A stretch of DNA of 64,000 bases from Flavobacterium aquidurense. GTDB lineage: Bacteria > Bacteroidota > Bacteroidia > Flavobacteriales > Flavobacteriaceae. The number at the start of each line of letters is the position of its first letter. Within the stretch, counting starts at the first letter, position 1. Positions 20,155 through 29,638 of this stretch are shown one piece after another. The DNA lies in the NCBI GenBank assembly GCA_900107365.1, contig FNPS01000003.1:186001-250000 (forward strand), written 5' to 3'. The notes below the pieces were generated by a model that was given only the letters and a program-made list of their open reading frames with translations, had not been told where the DNA came from and did no database searches. The position numbers were made by a program, and so were the translations under genes.

Positions 20155-21090
20155 ATGAGACAAACTACAAATGCAATTGTTATGATTCGGCCAGTTGCTT
20201 TCAGAATGAATGAGCAAACAGCTGTAAATAATTATTACCAAAAAGTACTAGACGGACTTTTACCAAGTACGGTAAATGCTAAAGCACAACAAGAATTTGA
20301 TGCTTTTGTTGAAAAACTAAGAACAGTTGGAGTTGATGTTACCGTTATTGATGATACTTTAGAAACCGATACTCCAGATAGTATTTTTCCAAATAATTGG
20401 GTTTCTTTTCATGAAAATGGAGATGTAGCTTTGTATCCAATGTTTGCTGAGAATCGTCGTCAGGAACGTCGTGAAGATATTTTGGACACTCTTGAAGAAA
20501 AAGGTTTTGAGATTTCTAATATAATGGATTACACATCTGCTGAAGAAGATGGGTTTTTCTTAGAGGGAACAGGAAGTTTACTTTTAGATCGCGCAAATGC
20601 AAAGGCATATTGTGCCTTGTCTCCACGTGCCGATGAAGAATTGTTTATCGAATTTTGTGAAGATTTTGATTATGCGCCTGTAATTTTTGAAGCTTTTCAA
20701 ACGGTTGATGGAGAACGCAAATTGATTTACCATACAAACGTAATGATGTGCTTGGGAGAAACTTTCGCCGTTATCTGTGCAGATTGTATTGATGATAAAA
20801 AAGAACGTAAAATGGTTCTTGACAATCTAAAAGCAGATAAAAAAGAAATTATTTTAATCACAGAAGCGCAGGTAAATAATTTCGCAGGAAATATGTTAGA
20901 AGTTCGAGGAACAAATGACAAGAAGTATATTGTCATGAGTGCATCGGCACACCAGAGTTTAACTCCAAAGCAAATTGCACAACTAGAAAATCACGCTGAA
21001 ATTTTGAGTTCAAGTTTAGATACAATCGAAGCTTGCGGTGGCGGAAGTGCAAGATGCATGATGGCTGAAGTATTTTTGCCAAGAAATTAA
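20155..21090 (+). CDS. ctlX: Citrulline utilization hydrolase CtlX-type protein
   Basis: Amidinotransferase-fold hydrolase (311 aa) of the CtlX family, reported to hydrolyse citrulline to ornithine. It starts MRQTTNAIVMIRPVAFRMNEQT, has TPDSIFPNNWVSFHENG near residue 76, His193 in IYHTNVMMC and the nucleophile Cys301 in GGGSARCMMAEVF. It follows the DDAH-like gene, so the two may form a short arginine/citrulline degradation route. Family assignment is by recognition of these motifs; the substrate is inferred. Confidence 0.82.
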   Translation: MRQTTNAIVMIRPVAFRMNEQTAVNNYYQKVLDGLLPSTVNAKAQQEFDAFVEKLRTVGVDVTVIDDTLETDTPDSIFPNNWVSFHENGDVALYPMFAENRRQERREDILDTLEEKGFEISNIMDYTSAEEDGFFLEGTGSLLLDRANAKAYCALSPRADEELFIEFCEDFDYAPVIFEAFQTVDGERKLIYHTNVMMCLGETFAVICADCIDDKKERKMVLDNLKADKKEIILITEAQVNNFAGNMLEVRGTNDKKYIVMSASAHQSLTPKQIAQLENHAEILSSSLDTIEACGGGSARCMMAEVFLPRN

Positions 21091-21109
21091 ATAGTAATTA
21101 TAAAATATA

Positions 21110-21143
21110 AAAAAGGGATAAAACATACGTTTTATCCCTTTTT
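21110..21143. terminator. Bidirectional terminator between ctlX and the MarC-family gene
   Basis: A 15-bp perfect stem (21110-21124 with 21129-21143), 4-base loop, A run on one side and T run on the other, so it can end both converging genes. Confidence 0.88.
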
Positions 21144-21166
21144 GTTTATATTAAAGTTAAAAAGAT

Positions 21167-21796
21167 TTACATGAGATTTCCTTTTACAATATTGATAATT
21201 GAACTGACTATATATTGAATTCCGATTGAAATTACAATAAAACCAACTATTCTTGATATCGCAACAATACCTGAAGCTCCAAGTATTCTTGCCAGATAAT
21301 GTGCGCTTTTCAAAATAACAAAAATGGCAACTGCGATCGCTAAAATGGCAAGAGATGAAATTATTATTTCTTCCATACCGTGATGCTCCTGATAAAATGC
21401 AATCAATAAAGAAATGGATCCTGGTCCAGCAAGCATAGGAATCGCTAATGGAGTAAGAGCGATGTCATTTCGTTGTTGTGCCTCGTTTTCAATTTTTTTG
21501 TTGATTCCTCGCTTTTTATTGAATTTTCCCGATAGCAAAGAGAAACCTGAGTTTACAATTACAATTCCGCCTGCAATTCGTAACGCGTCGATACTAATTC
21601 CGAAAAAACTCAGAACATATTGACCAATAAAAAAAGATACAATCAGAATAATAAAAACATTTATGGCGGTCCATAATGAAATTCGAGAACGTTCTTTCTG
21701 AGAATCGTGTTGTGTTAATCCCACAAAAATAGGAACAGTACCTATTGGATTTAAAACTGAAAAAAGAGCAGCAAATAAATAAATGAAAAGATCCAT
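21167..21796 (-). CDS. MarC-family integral membrane protein
   Basis: Polytopic inner-membrane protein (209 aa) with about six hydrophobic segments. Family hallmarks are LFSVLNPIGTVPIFV in the first segment, RIAGGIVIVNSGFSLL in the middle and AIPMLAGPGSIS before the fourth segment. The role of MarC proteins is not settled; the E. coli name does not imply drug resistance. It is the only clear gene on the - strand, convergent with ctlX. Confidence 0.88.
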   Translation of the reverse strand: MDLFIYLFAALFSVLNPIGTVPIFVGLTQHDSQKERSRISLWTAINVFIILIVSFFIGQYVLSFFGISIDALRIAGGIVIVNSGFSLLSGKFNKKRGINKKIENEAQQRNDIALTPLAIPMLAGPGSISLLIAFYQEHHGMEEIIISSLAILAIAVAIFVILKSAHYLARILGASGIVAISRIVGFIVISIGIQYIVSSIINIVKGNLM

Positions 21797-21824
21797 AAAG
21801 TTTTGATTGGTTGTGTAAAAATAG

Positions 21825-22067
21825 ATATTTTTTTTAGGATTTAAAGGTTATTTTAAATTCCCTCCTTTAAGAAAAAAACAAGTTTATAAAAATGTTTTTA
21901 CTTTTAAAACAGTAACATATATTCAATGGAACGAAAAATATAAAGATATTTTACAATCGACCTTTGGTACTAATCATTGTTATACAGGGGTTAATCAGGT
22001 CTGGCTTAACGGTAAATTGATATTGGAAAACTGTTACAGCAAAAATGTTTATACAATTATAAAATAA
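21825..22067 (+). pseudogene. Possible remnant of a + strand gene (C-terminal part, no start)
   Basis: A frame is open from the TAG at 21822-21824 to a TAA at 22065-22067, 80 codons with no ATG. The second half reads like real protein (QWNEKYKDILQSTFG, CYTGVNQVWLNGKLILENC) and a good terminator follows at 22085. This fits the 3' end of a gene whose 5' part was lost beside the MarC-family gene. I recognise no family, and chance cannot be excluded in AT-rich DNA. It occupies most of the 400-bp gap between the MarC-family gene and the CoA-binding gene. Confidence 0.3.
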
Positions 22068-22084
22068 AAATATATTTTATAAAG

Positions 22085-22112
22085 AACCAAACCTAAAAAG
22101 TTTGGTTTTTTT
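22085..22112 (+). terminator. Intrinsic terminator in the gap before the CoA-binding gene
   Basis: AACCAAAC (22085-22092) pairs with 22100-22107 across a 7-base loop, then a T run to 22112. It is oriented for + strand transcription although no intact + strand gene precedes it. Confidence 0.75.
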
Positions 22113-22174
22113 GTTAATGCTTTATCCTGAATCTTTTCAGTATGAATCTTCTAATTTAGCTCATGTTTTTTAAC

Positions 22175-22182
22175 TACTTTTG
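22175..22182 (+). promoter_or_regulatory. Probable -7 box for the CoA-binding gene
   Basis: TACTTTTG matches TAnnTTTG and ends 14 bp before the ATG, implying a very short leader. No clear -33 is visible. Confidence 0.45.
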
Positions 22183-22196
22183 CACTTTAAATTAAA

Positions 22197-22565
22197 ATGA
22201 TGAAAAACAAGAAAACTTTAGTTCTGGGAGCTACTACAAAACCAGATCGATACGCATATAGAGCTATAAACATGTTGGTTGAAAAAGGACACACTGTATT
22301 AGCAATTGGACAAAATAGTGGTGAAGTGGCGGGAGTAAAAATTCAAACGAAAGCAATTCCTGTCAAAAATATAGATACTGTAACTTTGTATTTAAATCCT
22401 GCTCGTCAACGAGATTATTACAATTATATTATCGAAGCACAGCCAAAAAGAGTTGTTTTTAATCCCGGAACCGAAAATCCGGAATTATATCAATTATTAG
22501 AGCTAAATAATATCAAGGCTGAAGTGGCTTGTACTTTGGTTTTATTGGCTACGAATCAGTATTAA
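22197..22565 (+). CDS. CoA-binding domain protein
   Basis: Small cytoplasmic protein (122 aa) with a Rossmann-type CoA-binding domain. It starts MMKNKKTLVLGATTKPDRYAYRA, has GHTVLAIGQNSGEVAG, and ends with the conserved FNPGTENPELYQLLE and EVACTLVLL segments of the YccU-like family. Either of the two adjacent ATGs (22197 or 22200) could start it. It stands just ahead of a repeat-like region and recR. Cellular role not known. Confidence 0.85.
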   Translation: MMKNKKTLVLGATTKPDRYAYRAINMLVEKGHTVLAIGQNSGEVAGVKIQTKAIPVKNIDTVTLYLNPARQRDYYNYIIEAQPKRVVFNPGTENPELYQLLELNNIKAEVACTLVLLATNQY

Positions 22566-22569
22566 TTTT

Positions 22570-22711
22570 CTTAAGAGCTAGTCCCGTTATCCGTTTCAAA
22601 CGAGGTTCACTGAACTCCCAATTAAATGAAAAGAAGAGGGAAGTAATCTTTTTATTTTGGGAGCAAAATCAAAAAGAATTTCTTCCAAAACTTCGGTACT
22701 ATCGGGGATAA
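22570..22711. repeat. Probable dispersed intergenic repeat element
   Basis: Region between the CoA-binding gene and recR. It begins with GAGCTAGTCCCGTTATCCG and ends with CGGTACTATCGGGGATAA. From memory, similar bounded sequences (CCCG...TCCG to ATCGGGG) recur between genes in Flavobacterium genomes, but I cannot check copies here. A frame of about 60 codons crosses it; it overlaps the previous gene and looks accidental. Confidence 0.4.
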
Positions 22712-22729
22712 AAAGAAACATTAAAACAT

Positions 22730-22737
22730 TACTTTTG
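22730..22737 (+). promoter_or_regulatory. -7 box almost touching the recR start
   Basis: TACTTTTG matches TAnnTTTG and ends only 5 bp before the recR ATG. Initiation would fall on or next to the start codon, suggesting a leaderless or nearly leaderless mRNA. No clear -33 is present. Confidence 0.45.
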
Positions 22738-22742
22738 GCGTC

Positions 22743-23363
22743 ATGGAATTCTCATCAAAATTAATAGAAAAAGCAGTTAACGAAATGTCTCAATTACCAG
22801 GAATTGGTAAGCGTACGGCATTGCGATTAGTTCTTCATTTACTGAAACAGCCTAGAGAACAAACTGGTTTTTTATCTCAGGCATTATTGAATATGCGTGA
22901 AGATATTAAGTTCTGTGAAAGTTGCCATAATATTTCGGATACAAAAGTCTGTGAGATTTGTGCAAATACAGCTAGAAATCATCAGACTATTTGTGTAGTC
23001 GAAGATATTCGTGATGTAATGGCTATTGAAAATACAGGGCAATTTAAAGGGATTTATCATGTTTTAGGTGGTAAAATTTCGCCAATTGAAGGTTTGGGGC
23101 CAAGTCAGTTAAATATTGCAAGTTTAGTCGAAAAGGTTAAATCCGGAAAAGTAGTTGAAATTATTTTTGCATTAAGTTCTACTATGGAAGGAGATACCAC
23201 AAATTTTTATATTTACAAACAAATTATAGCATCAGATATTGTAATCTCAACAATTGCGCGCGGAATCGCGGTGGGTGACGAATTAGAATATGCCGACGAA
23301 ATTACTCTTGGAAGAAGCATTTTACATCGTATTCCGTTTGAAAAAACTTTTAAAAACAACTAA
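22743..23363 (+). CDS. recR: Recombination mediator RecR
   Basis: DNA-binding ring protein of the RecFOR pathway (206 aa). It has the N-terminal helix-hairpin-helix [15 protein letters not shown], the C4 zinc finger (Cys58, 61, 70, 73 in CESCHN...CEIC), and the Toprim domain from about residue 80 ([27 protein letters not shown]). It is a separate unit directly before the polysaccharide locus. Confidence 0.97.
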   Translation: MEFSSKLIEKAVNEMSQLPGIGKRTALRLVLHLLKQPREQTGFLSQALLNMREDIKFCESCHNISDTKVCEICANTARNHQTICVVEDIRDVMAIENTGQFKGIYHVLGGKISPIEGLGPSQLNIASLVEKVKSGKVVEIIFALSSTMEGDTTNFYIYKQIIASDIVISTIARGIAVGDELEYADEITLGRSILHRIPFEKTFKNN

Positions 23364-23409
23364 AAAGAATCAAATAAAAGTTAGATTTCCTGAAGATTAA
23401 AGGAAAAGC

Positions 23410-23417
23410 TATATTTG
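23410..23417 (+). promoter_or_regulatory. Probable promoter (-7 box) opening the polysaccharide locus
   Basis: TATATTTG matches TAnnTTTG and ends 16 bp before the Wza-like ATG. The -33 position has no TTG. It is the only candidate in the 70-bp gap after recR. Confidence 0.45.
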
Positions 23418-23433
23418 CGATAAATTTTTAATA

Positions 23434-24222
23434 ATGACAAAAAAAAGCTTTTATATATTACTATTTATTAGTACACTATTTACATCTTGTATTCCTGTAA
23501 AAGACCTATGGTATTTGCAAGATAAAAATAATACAGGTGAACAAAATACAGTTTCTGCTGTTGAATCTAAGCCTTACAGATTGCAGGTTAATGATGTTTT
23601 AAGTATTAATATAAAAGCAATTGATCCTAAACTGGTTTCGATTTTTAATACAACAGAAAGCACAACATTAGGAAAATCAGAATCAGCCTTGTATTTTGAT
23701 GGATTTACGGTTGATGATCATGGTAATATTAGAATGCCAATTCTAGGCGAAATAAATGTTATAGGATATACGCTGGAAGAAGTAAGACTTATGATCGAGA
23801 AAAAATTACTCGAAGAGTATTTTAAAAGTGAAGCTAATGTTTTTGTTACTGTAAAATTAGCTGGTTTTAGATATACGATAAATGGAGAGGTAGGAAGCAC
23901 AGGAACAAAAACATTGTTTCAATCGCATGTAAACATTATGGAAGCAGTGGCGAATGCTGGAGACATAACTACTGTAGGTAATAGAAAAGCTGTAATGATT
24001 ATTCGCCAAACACCAACCGGTGTTCAAATGAATGAAATTGATCTTACGGACGCTAACGTAATGAAATCGCCCTATTATTATTTACAACCTAACGACTATG
24101 TGTATGTGAAACCTCTTAGACAGAAAACATGGGGAACAGGTCAAACTGGTATACAGTCAATAGGTACTATAATTACCCTATTATCTTTGGCAACAACTGT
24201 GTATTTAATTATCAAAAACTAA
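23434..24222 (+). CDS. wza: Wza-like polysaccharide export lipoprotein
   Basis: Outer-membrane export protein (262 aa). A type II signal peptide ends at Cys19 (LFTSC). The polysaccharide-export domain spans about residues 48-135 (YRLQVNDVLSINI, DGFTVDDHGNIRMPILGEI) and an SLBB domain follows (YTINGEVGSTGTK). A hydrophobic segment lies at the very C terminus (IITLLSLATTVYLII). It is 9 bp before the Wzc-like kinase, the classical Wza-Wzc pairing. It is smaller than E. coli Wza (379 aa), as is common in Bacteroidota. Confidence 0.9.
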   Translation: MTKKSFYILLFISTLFTSCIPVKDLWYLQDKNNTGEQNTVSAVESKPYRLQVNDVLSINIKAIDPKLVSIFNTTESTTLGKSESALYFDGFTVDDHGNIRMPILGEINVIGYTLEEVRLMIEKKLLEEYFKSEANVFVTVKLAGFRYTINGEVGSTGTKTLFQSHVNIMEAVANAGDITTVGNRKAVMIIRQTPTGVQMNEIDLTDANVMKSPYYYLQPNDYVYVKPLRQKTWGTGQTGIQSIGTIITLLSLATTVYLIIKN

Positions 24223-24231
24223 AATTAAATA

Positions 24232-26673
24232 ATGTTAGATATAAAAGATTTTTCCATTTTTGAGAATCATTCAAATTTTGATTTTAAAGGATTTTTGCTA
24301 AAAATCTTAAGTTATTGGAAATGGTTTTTAATTAGTTTGATAATTGCGTTTACAATTGCTTATCAGGTAAATATCCGAAAAGAGAAAATTTACGGAATGC
24401 AAACTATGATTTCTATTAAGGAAGAAAGTAATCCGTTTTTTACATCTAATACAAGTCTGGTTTTTAATTGGGGAGGAATTTCAGATCAGGTAAATGGTAT
24501 ATCAACAATATTGCAATCAAGATCTCATAATGAATTGGTTGTTAATAAATTGCAATTTTATATAGAGTATCTAACACAAGGTAAATACAACCTGGTAGAC
24601 TCTTATGGCGCAACTCCTTTTTATGTAGATATTGATAAATCGAAGGGACAAATTGCTAATGTTTTAATAGGTATTAAATTTTTAAGTCCAAATGAGTATG
24701 AAATCAGAATTCCATTTGAAAGCAATTCAGTTTCACTCATTAATTATTCTGACAATTCGTATTCTAATACAGCTGTCCAGCCTACAGAGTTTGTGAAAAA
24801 GTATAAAGTTGGAGAACAAGTTTTATTGCCGTTTCTAAACTGGAAACTGCAGATATATGATAATCCAGGGCTTTATAACGGGAACGAATACTTTGTGCGA
24901 TTTAATGATTTTGATGGTACAGTTTCTCGTTATAAAGGAATAAATGTTGATTCTGATGATAAGGGAGGTTCGATATTAACATTAGGCATGCAAGGAACAA
25001 ACAAAGCCAGGATGGTCGAATATTTGAATTCAACAGTAAAAATGTTGATTAAAATTCAGCTTGACGGAAAAAATCAATTTGCAACGAATACAATACGATT
25101 TATTGATAGTACCCTTGTTGCGATGGAATCGCAATTGAAACAAACAGGTAATGAGTTAAAATCTTTTAGAAAGGATAAAAATATCTACGAAATAGAAGGA
25201 GGCGGAGCTAAATTTTCTGATAAAATAATGGATTTTGATCTACAGAAAGATCAGGTTTCCAGAAAAATTGCGTACTACAATTCGTTGAAAATGTATCTGA
25301 ATAATAGTGTCGATTATTCAAGATTACCTGCTCCGTCTGTTGCAGGAATTGAAGATCCAAATATTGTTGCAAGTGTGTCAAAACTTATCGCGCTTTCAAC
25401 CCAAAGATCAGAAATGGCTTATGCGGTAAAAAGTGAGAAAATATTCAAAGATTTTGACAATCAAATGCAGGCCGTTAAAAGTGTTTTGTTAGAGAATATC
25501 GCTTCTGCAAAAACTTCATTGTTGTATGATTTGTCTCTTGTAAATGCCAAAATTGGTGAAGCAGAAAGCACTGTCAAAAGGCTTCCTGAAGAGCAACAGG
25601 AATTATTAAAGATTAAGAGAAAGTATGATTTAAACGATAATATCTATACTGAATTTCTTCAGAAGCGGAATGAGGCGGAAATTGTAAAAGCCTCTAATTT
25701 ATCAGATATTCATTTTATAGATCCGGCTAAAGATATTGGAGGTGGATTAATTGGGCCTAAAACTTCTGTAAATTATATTCTTGCGCTATTTTTAGGTTTG
25801 TTGATTCCATTGTTATTTGTTTTAGGTATTTTCTTTATTAATAATTCGATTCAGAATGCTGATGATATTAGTAAGTTGACGCAAATTCCGTTAATAGGTG
25901 TAATAGGCGTTACTAAAGACAATTTGAGCCTGGCCGTATTTGATAAACCAAAATCGGCATTATCCGAAGCCTTTAGAACAATTCGTTCATCTTTGCAGTT
26001 TTTATATAAAAAACAGCAGGTTAGCGGTTCTAAAACATTGATGATTACATCTTCAATAAGTGGGGAAGGAAAAACATTTTGTTCCATTAATATCGCAACT
26101 GTTTTTGCCTTAAGTGAAAAGAAAACAGTTATTATTGGTTTGGATTTAAGAAAACCAAGATTGGCAGATGAATTTAATTTAAATAGCCAGCTAGGTGTTG
26201 TCAATTATTTGATTAAACACAATAGTTTAGTTGAAATCACTAATTCTACTCAAATTCCAAATCTTGATGTGATCCTTTCAGGGCCTATACCTCCAAATCC
26301 TTCTGAGCTTATTTTGAGTGATGCAATGAAGGAATTAATAGATGAATTAAAGCAGAAGTACGATTATATAATTCTGGATACACCCCCAGTGGGCTTAGTT
26401 TCTGACGCTTTGGAGTTGGCTCAATATGCAGATGTTACCTTATATATTGTGAGGCAGAATTATACTAAAAAAGATATGATTACGTTGTTGAACACTAGAA
26501 TTAAAAGAGGTGAACTTAACAATGCCAGTATTGTTTTGAACGGATATGAAAATAAAGCAAAGTATGGATCTGGATATGGGTACGGCTATGGATCGTATTC
26601 AAACGGATATCATGAAGAAGAAGTTAAGTTAAGTTTGTGGAAAAGTCTTTTAACAAAATTCATTAAAAAATAA
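24232..26673 (+). CDS. wzc: Wzc-like polysaccharide co-polymerase and tyrosine autokinase
   Basis: Inner-membrane protein (813 aa) that couples chain-length control to export. The N-terminal Wzz domain is flanked by membrane segments near residues 31-50 and 510-535, with a periplasmic helical region between. The cytoplasmic BY-kinase domain has Walker A Lys614 (SGEGKT), Walker A' Asp638 (GLDLRKPR) and Walker B Asp716 (IILDTPP). A Tyr-rich tail at about 778-797 (YGSGYGYGYGSY) is the expected phosphorylation cluster. No phosphatase (Wzb) gene is seen nearby. Confidence 0.95.
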   Translation: MLDIKDFSIFENHSNFDFKGFLLKILSYWKWFLISLIIAFTIAYQVNIRKEKIYGMQTMISIKEESNPFFTSNTSLVFNWGGISDQVNGISTILQSRSHNELVVNKLQFYIEYLTQGKYNLVDSYGATPFYVDIDKSKGQIANVLIGIKFLSPNEYEIRIPFESNSVSLINYSDNSYSNTAVQPTEFVKKYKVGEQVLLPFLNWKLQIYDNPGLYNGNEYFVRFNDFDGTVSRYKGINVDSDDKGGSILTLGMQGTNKARMVEYLNSTVKMLIKIQLDGKNQFATNTIRFIDSTLVAMESQLKQTGNELKSFRKDKNIYEIEGGGAKFSDKIMDFDLQKDQVSRKIAYYNSLKMYLNNSVDYSRLPAPSVAGIEDPNIVASVSKLIALSTQRSEMAYAVKSEKIFKDFDNQMQAVKSVLLENIASAKTSLLYDLSLVNAKIGEAESTVKRLPEEQQELLKIKRKYDLNDNIYTEFLQKRNEAEIVKASNLSDIHFIDPAKDIGGGLIGPKTSVNYILALFLGLLIPLLFVLGIFFINNSIQNADDISKLTQIPLIGVIGVTKDNLSLAVFDKPKSALSEAFRTIRSSLQFLYKKQQVSGSKTLMITSSISGEGKTFCSINIATVFALSEKKTVIIGLDLRKPRLADEFNLNSQLGVVNYLIKHNSLVEITNSTQIPNLDVILSGPIPPNPSELILSDAMKELIDELKQKYDYIILDTPPVGLVSDALELAQYADVTLYIVRQNYTKKDMITLLNTRIKRGELNNASIVLNGYENKAKYGSGYGYGYGSYSNGYHEEEVKLSLWKSLLTKFIKK

Positions 26674-26683
26674 TTTGTAATAA

Positions 26684-27667
26684 ATGAAAACTTCAACTCA
26701 AAATACGATTCTAATTACTGGAGGAGCCGGTTTTATTGGCTCAAATTTATGTGAGTATTTTTTAGGATTAGGTCATAAAGTAATTTGTCTTGATAATTTT
26801 TCAACAGGTCATCGTCATAATTTAAAAGACTTTATAAGTAATTCAAATTTTAAATTAATTGAAGGAGATATTAGAAATAGTAGTGATTGTGCTTTAGCTG
26901 TTGAAGGAGTTGATTATGTTTTGCATCAGGCCGCGCTTGGTTCTGTTCCAAGATCTATTAATGATCCCATAACCACAAATGATGTCAATGTTACTGGTTT
27001 TTTAAATATGCTTGTTGCTTGTCGCGATGCAAAAGTGAAGCGTTTTGTTTATGCTGCGAGTTCTTCGACATATGGAGATTCTCAAGGATTACCAAAAGTT
27101 GAAGATGTTATCGGAAAGCCATTGTCTCCTTATGCTATTACAAAATACGTAAATGAATTGTATGCGGAGATTTTTAGCAAAACATATGGTTTAGAAACTA
27201 TCGGATTGCGTTATTTTAATGTTTTCGGAAGAAAGCAGGATCCAAAAGGTGCTTATGCAGCTGTGATTCCGAAATTTGTTATGCAGTTAATGAATTATGA
27301 AAGCCCTGTTATTAATGGTGACGGAAATTATTCAAGAGATTTTACTTATATCGATAATGTAATTCAGATGAATGAATTGGCGATCACAACTCAAAAGCCA
27401 GAGGCAATAAATACTGTTTATAATACCGCATTTGGTGATCGAAATACATTAAATAATTTGGTTGAGTATTTGAAAAAATATTTATCAGAATTTGATCCTA
27501 AAATTGCAGACGTAGAAATTGTTTATGGAGCTAATAGAGCTGGTGACATTCCGCATTCACTGGCAAGTATAGAAAAGGCAAAAACAATACTCGGTTATAA
27601 TCCAAAATATTCTTTACAAGAAGGATTAAAAGTGGCAGTAAGTTGGTATTGGGATAATTTAAAATAA
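26684..27667 (+). CDS. UDP-N-acetylglucosamine 4-epimerase, WbpP/TviC type
   Basis: Extended SDR (327 aa) that should interconvert UDP-GlcNAc and UDP-GalNAc. It has the NAD motif GGAGFIGSN (residues 13-21), DNFSTGHRHNL as in WbpP-type enzymes, and the catalytic Tyr150/Lys154 in SPYAITKYV with SSSTYGD upstream. The UDP-HexNAc dehydrogenase at 29935 could use its product to make UDP-GalNAcA. Substrate is assigned by resemblance to WbpP; plain UDP-glucose epimerase is the alternative. Confidence 0.82.
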   Translation: MKTSTQNTILITGGAGFIGSNLCEYFLGLGHKVICLDNFSTGHRHNLKDFISNSNFKLIEGDIRNSSDCALAVEGVDYVLHQAALGSVPRSINDPITTNDVNVTGFLNMLVACRDAKVKRFVYAASSSTYGDSQGLPKVEDVIGKPLSPYAITKYVNELYAEIFSKTYGLETIGLRYFNVFGRKQDPKGAYAAVIPKFVMQLMNYESPVINGDGNYSRDFTYIDNVIQMNELAITTQKPEAINTVYNTAFGDRNTLNNLVEYLKKYLSEFDPKIADVEIVYGANRAGDIPHSLASIEKAKTILGYNPKYSLQEGLKVAVSWYWDNLK

Positions 27668-27696
27668 AAAAGAAGATCAAGATAATAGTAAAGTAG

Positions 27697-29088
27697 ATGA
27701 AAATTACAAAAATTTGTTGCATTGGTGCAGGTTATGTCGGAGGTCCGACAATGGCAGTAATTGCTCAAAAATGTCCACATATTCAAGTCACTGTTGTTGA
27801 TTTGAACGAACAAAGAATTAAAGATTGGAATGATCCAAATACCGAAAATATTCCAATTTATGAGCCAGGTCTTTCAGAAATTGTAGCTGAAGCAAGAGGA
27901 CGAAATCTCTTCTTTTCAACAGAAGTAGAAAAAGCAATCGATGAAGCTCAGGTAATTTTTATATCAGTAAATACACCAACTAAAACCTACGGGAAAGGAA
28001 AAGGGATGGCTGCTGATTTGAAATATATAGAGTTGTGTGCCAGGCAAATTGCAAAAGTAGCAAAGCAAAATAAAATTGTAGTAGAGAAATCTACTTTACC
28101 AGTTCGAACAGCTGAAGCTATTAAAAGTATCTTAGATAATACAGGGAATGGTGTTCAATTTCAAATATTATCAAATCCTGAATTCTTAGCTGAAGGAACT
28201 GCAGTAACAGATTTATTAAATCCGGATCGAATTTTGATTGGTGGAGATGCAACTCCTGAAGGTGAAGCTGCAATTAATGCCTTAGTTGATGTTTATGCAA
28301 ATTGGGTTGATAAAGATAAAATTTTAACCACCAATGTTTGGTCTTCAGAATTGTCTAAGCTTACCGCAAATGCTTTTTTAGCGCAGCGAATTTCTTCGAT
28401 AAATGCGATGTCTGAATTATGTGAAAAAACGGGTGCTGATGTTAATGAAGTTGCAAAAGCAATCGGAATGGATAGTAGAATCGGGTCAAAATTTCTAAAG
28501 GCTTCAGTAGGTTTTGGAGGTTCTTGTTTTCAAAAGGATATTTTAAATTTAGTATATATAGCAAAATCATACGGATTAAACGAAGTAGCAGATTATTGGG
28601 AGCAAGTAATTATTATGAATGATCATCAAAAAAGAAGATTTTCTAATAAGATTGTTCAGACTTTGTATAATACAGTTGCTGGAAAAAAAATTACGTTTTT
28701 AGGTTGGGCTTTCAAGAAAGACACAAATGATACACGCGAATCTGCAGCTATTTATGTTGCCGATGACTTGATAAATGAACAGGCCGAAGTTTCAGTTTAT
28801 GATCCAAAAGTGTCAAGAACGAAAATGTTAAGTGATTTAGATTATTTAGAAACCAGAACTAGTGAGGAGAATAATAGCTCACTAGCGATATTTAATAATG
28901 CTTATGAGGCTTGTAAAGGAGCACATGCCGTTGCTGTTTTAACAGAATGGGATGAATTTACTACTTATGATTGGCAAAAAATTTACGATTCAATGCATAA
29001 ACCAGCATTCCTTTTTGATGGAAGAAATATATTGAATGCAAAAGAACTTGAAGGTATTGGATTTATTTATAAAGGAATTGGTTCGTAA
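27697..29088 (+). CDS. UDP-glucose 6-dehydrogenase
   Basis: NAD-dependent four-electron dehydrogenase making UDP-glucuronate (463 aa). Its length and motifs match the animal/plant-like branch: [18 protein letters not shown] at the N terminus, [25 protein letters not shown], and the catalytic Cys277 in [10 protein letters not shown]. The C-terminal domain has [16 protein letters not shown]. It is distinct from the second dehydrogenase at 29935. Confidence 0.92.
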   Translation: MKITKICCIGAGYVGGPTMAVIAQKCPHIQVTVVDLNEQRIKDWNDPNTENIPIYEPGLSEIVAEARGRNLFFSTEVEKAIDEAQVIFISVNTPTKTYGKGKGMAADLKYIELCARQIAKVAKQNKIVVEKSTLPVRTAEAIKSILDNTGNGVQFQILSNPEFLAEGTAVTDLLNPDRILIGGDATPEGEAAINALVDVYANWVDKDKILTTNVWSSELSKLTANAFLAQRISSINAMSELCEKTGADVNEVAKAIGMDSRIGSKFLKASVGFGGSCFQKDILNLVYIAKSYGLNEVADYWEQVIIMNDHQKRRFSNKIVQTLYNTVAGKKITFLGWAFKKDTNDTRESAAIYVADDLINEQAEVSVYDPKVSRTKMLSDLDYLETRTSEENNSSLAIFNNAYEACKGAHAVAVLTEWDEFTTYDWQKIYDSMHKPAFLFDGRNILNAKELEGIGFIYKGIGS

Positions 29089-29173
29089 AAGATAATGTAA
29101 TATTGAAGTGAAATTTAATAGAAAAGAAGAGTAAAGAGGGTGATTTTGAATATTTATTTCAATAAAAGAAATT

Positions 29174-29638
29174 ATGAATTGGTATGTAGTTTATACGAAA
29201 CCCAAATGGGAGAAAAAAGTTGCGGAGAAACTTACACAAGCTGGAATTGAATGTTATTGTCCAATAATTACACAAGTCAAACAATGGTCGGATAGGAAAA
29301 AAAAGATTGAAGTTCCGCTTTTTAATTCTTATGTATTTGTTCAATTGCCAGAATCTGATAGGAATAGTGTTTTTGCTATTCCAGGCGTAGTACGCTATTT
29401 ATTTTGGTTAGGTAAGCCTGCTATTGTTCGTGACGAGGAAATTAGTATTATAAAGAAAAGCCTGAATGCGTCTAATATAGCTGATGTTTCTGTATCTTCA
29501 ATTCAGGTGGGTGACCGAATAAAATTAGATTCAGGAGCTTTTAGTAATCAGGATGCCATTGTGCAGGAAATATCAAAAACGCATTATATTTTGGTACTGG
29601 AGTCCTTAGGATGTGTTCTGAAAATAAAATATAAGTAA
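29174..29638 (+). CDS. UpxY/NusG-family transcription antiterminator
   Basis: NusG paralogue (154 aa). The NGN domain covers residues 1-100 (MNWYVVYTKPKWEKKVAEKL, CYCPIITQVKQWSDRKKK, PLFNSYVFVQLPE) and a short KOW region follows (VQVGDRI-like, SIQVGDRIKLDSGAF). In Bacteroides, UpxY proteins let polymerase read through their own polysaccharide operon. Here the gene sits after four export/precursor genes and 296 bp before the main 33-kb operon, which has its own promoter and folded leader, so that operon is the likely target. Confidence 0.9.
   Translation: MNWYVVYTKPKWEKKVAEKLTQAGIECYCPIITQVKQWSDRKKKIEVPLFNSYVFVQLPESDRNSVFAIPGVVRYLFWLGKPAIVRDEEISIIKKSLNASNIADVSVSSIQVGDRIKLDSGAFSNQDAIVQEISKTHYILVLESLGCVLKIKYK

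Noticed and set aside
22529-22711. 60-codon frame overlapping the CoA-binding gene
   Set aside because: It overlaps a well-supported gene, has no family features and crosses a repeat-like region.
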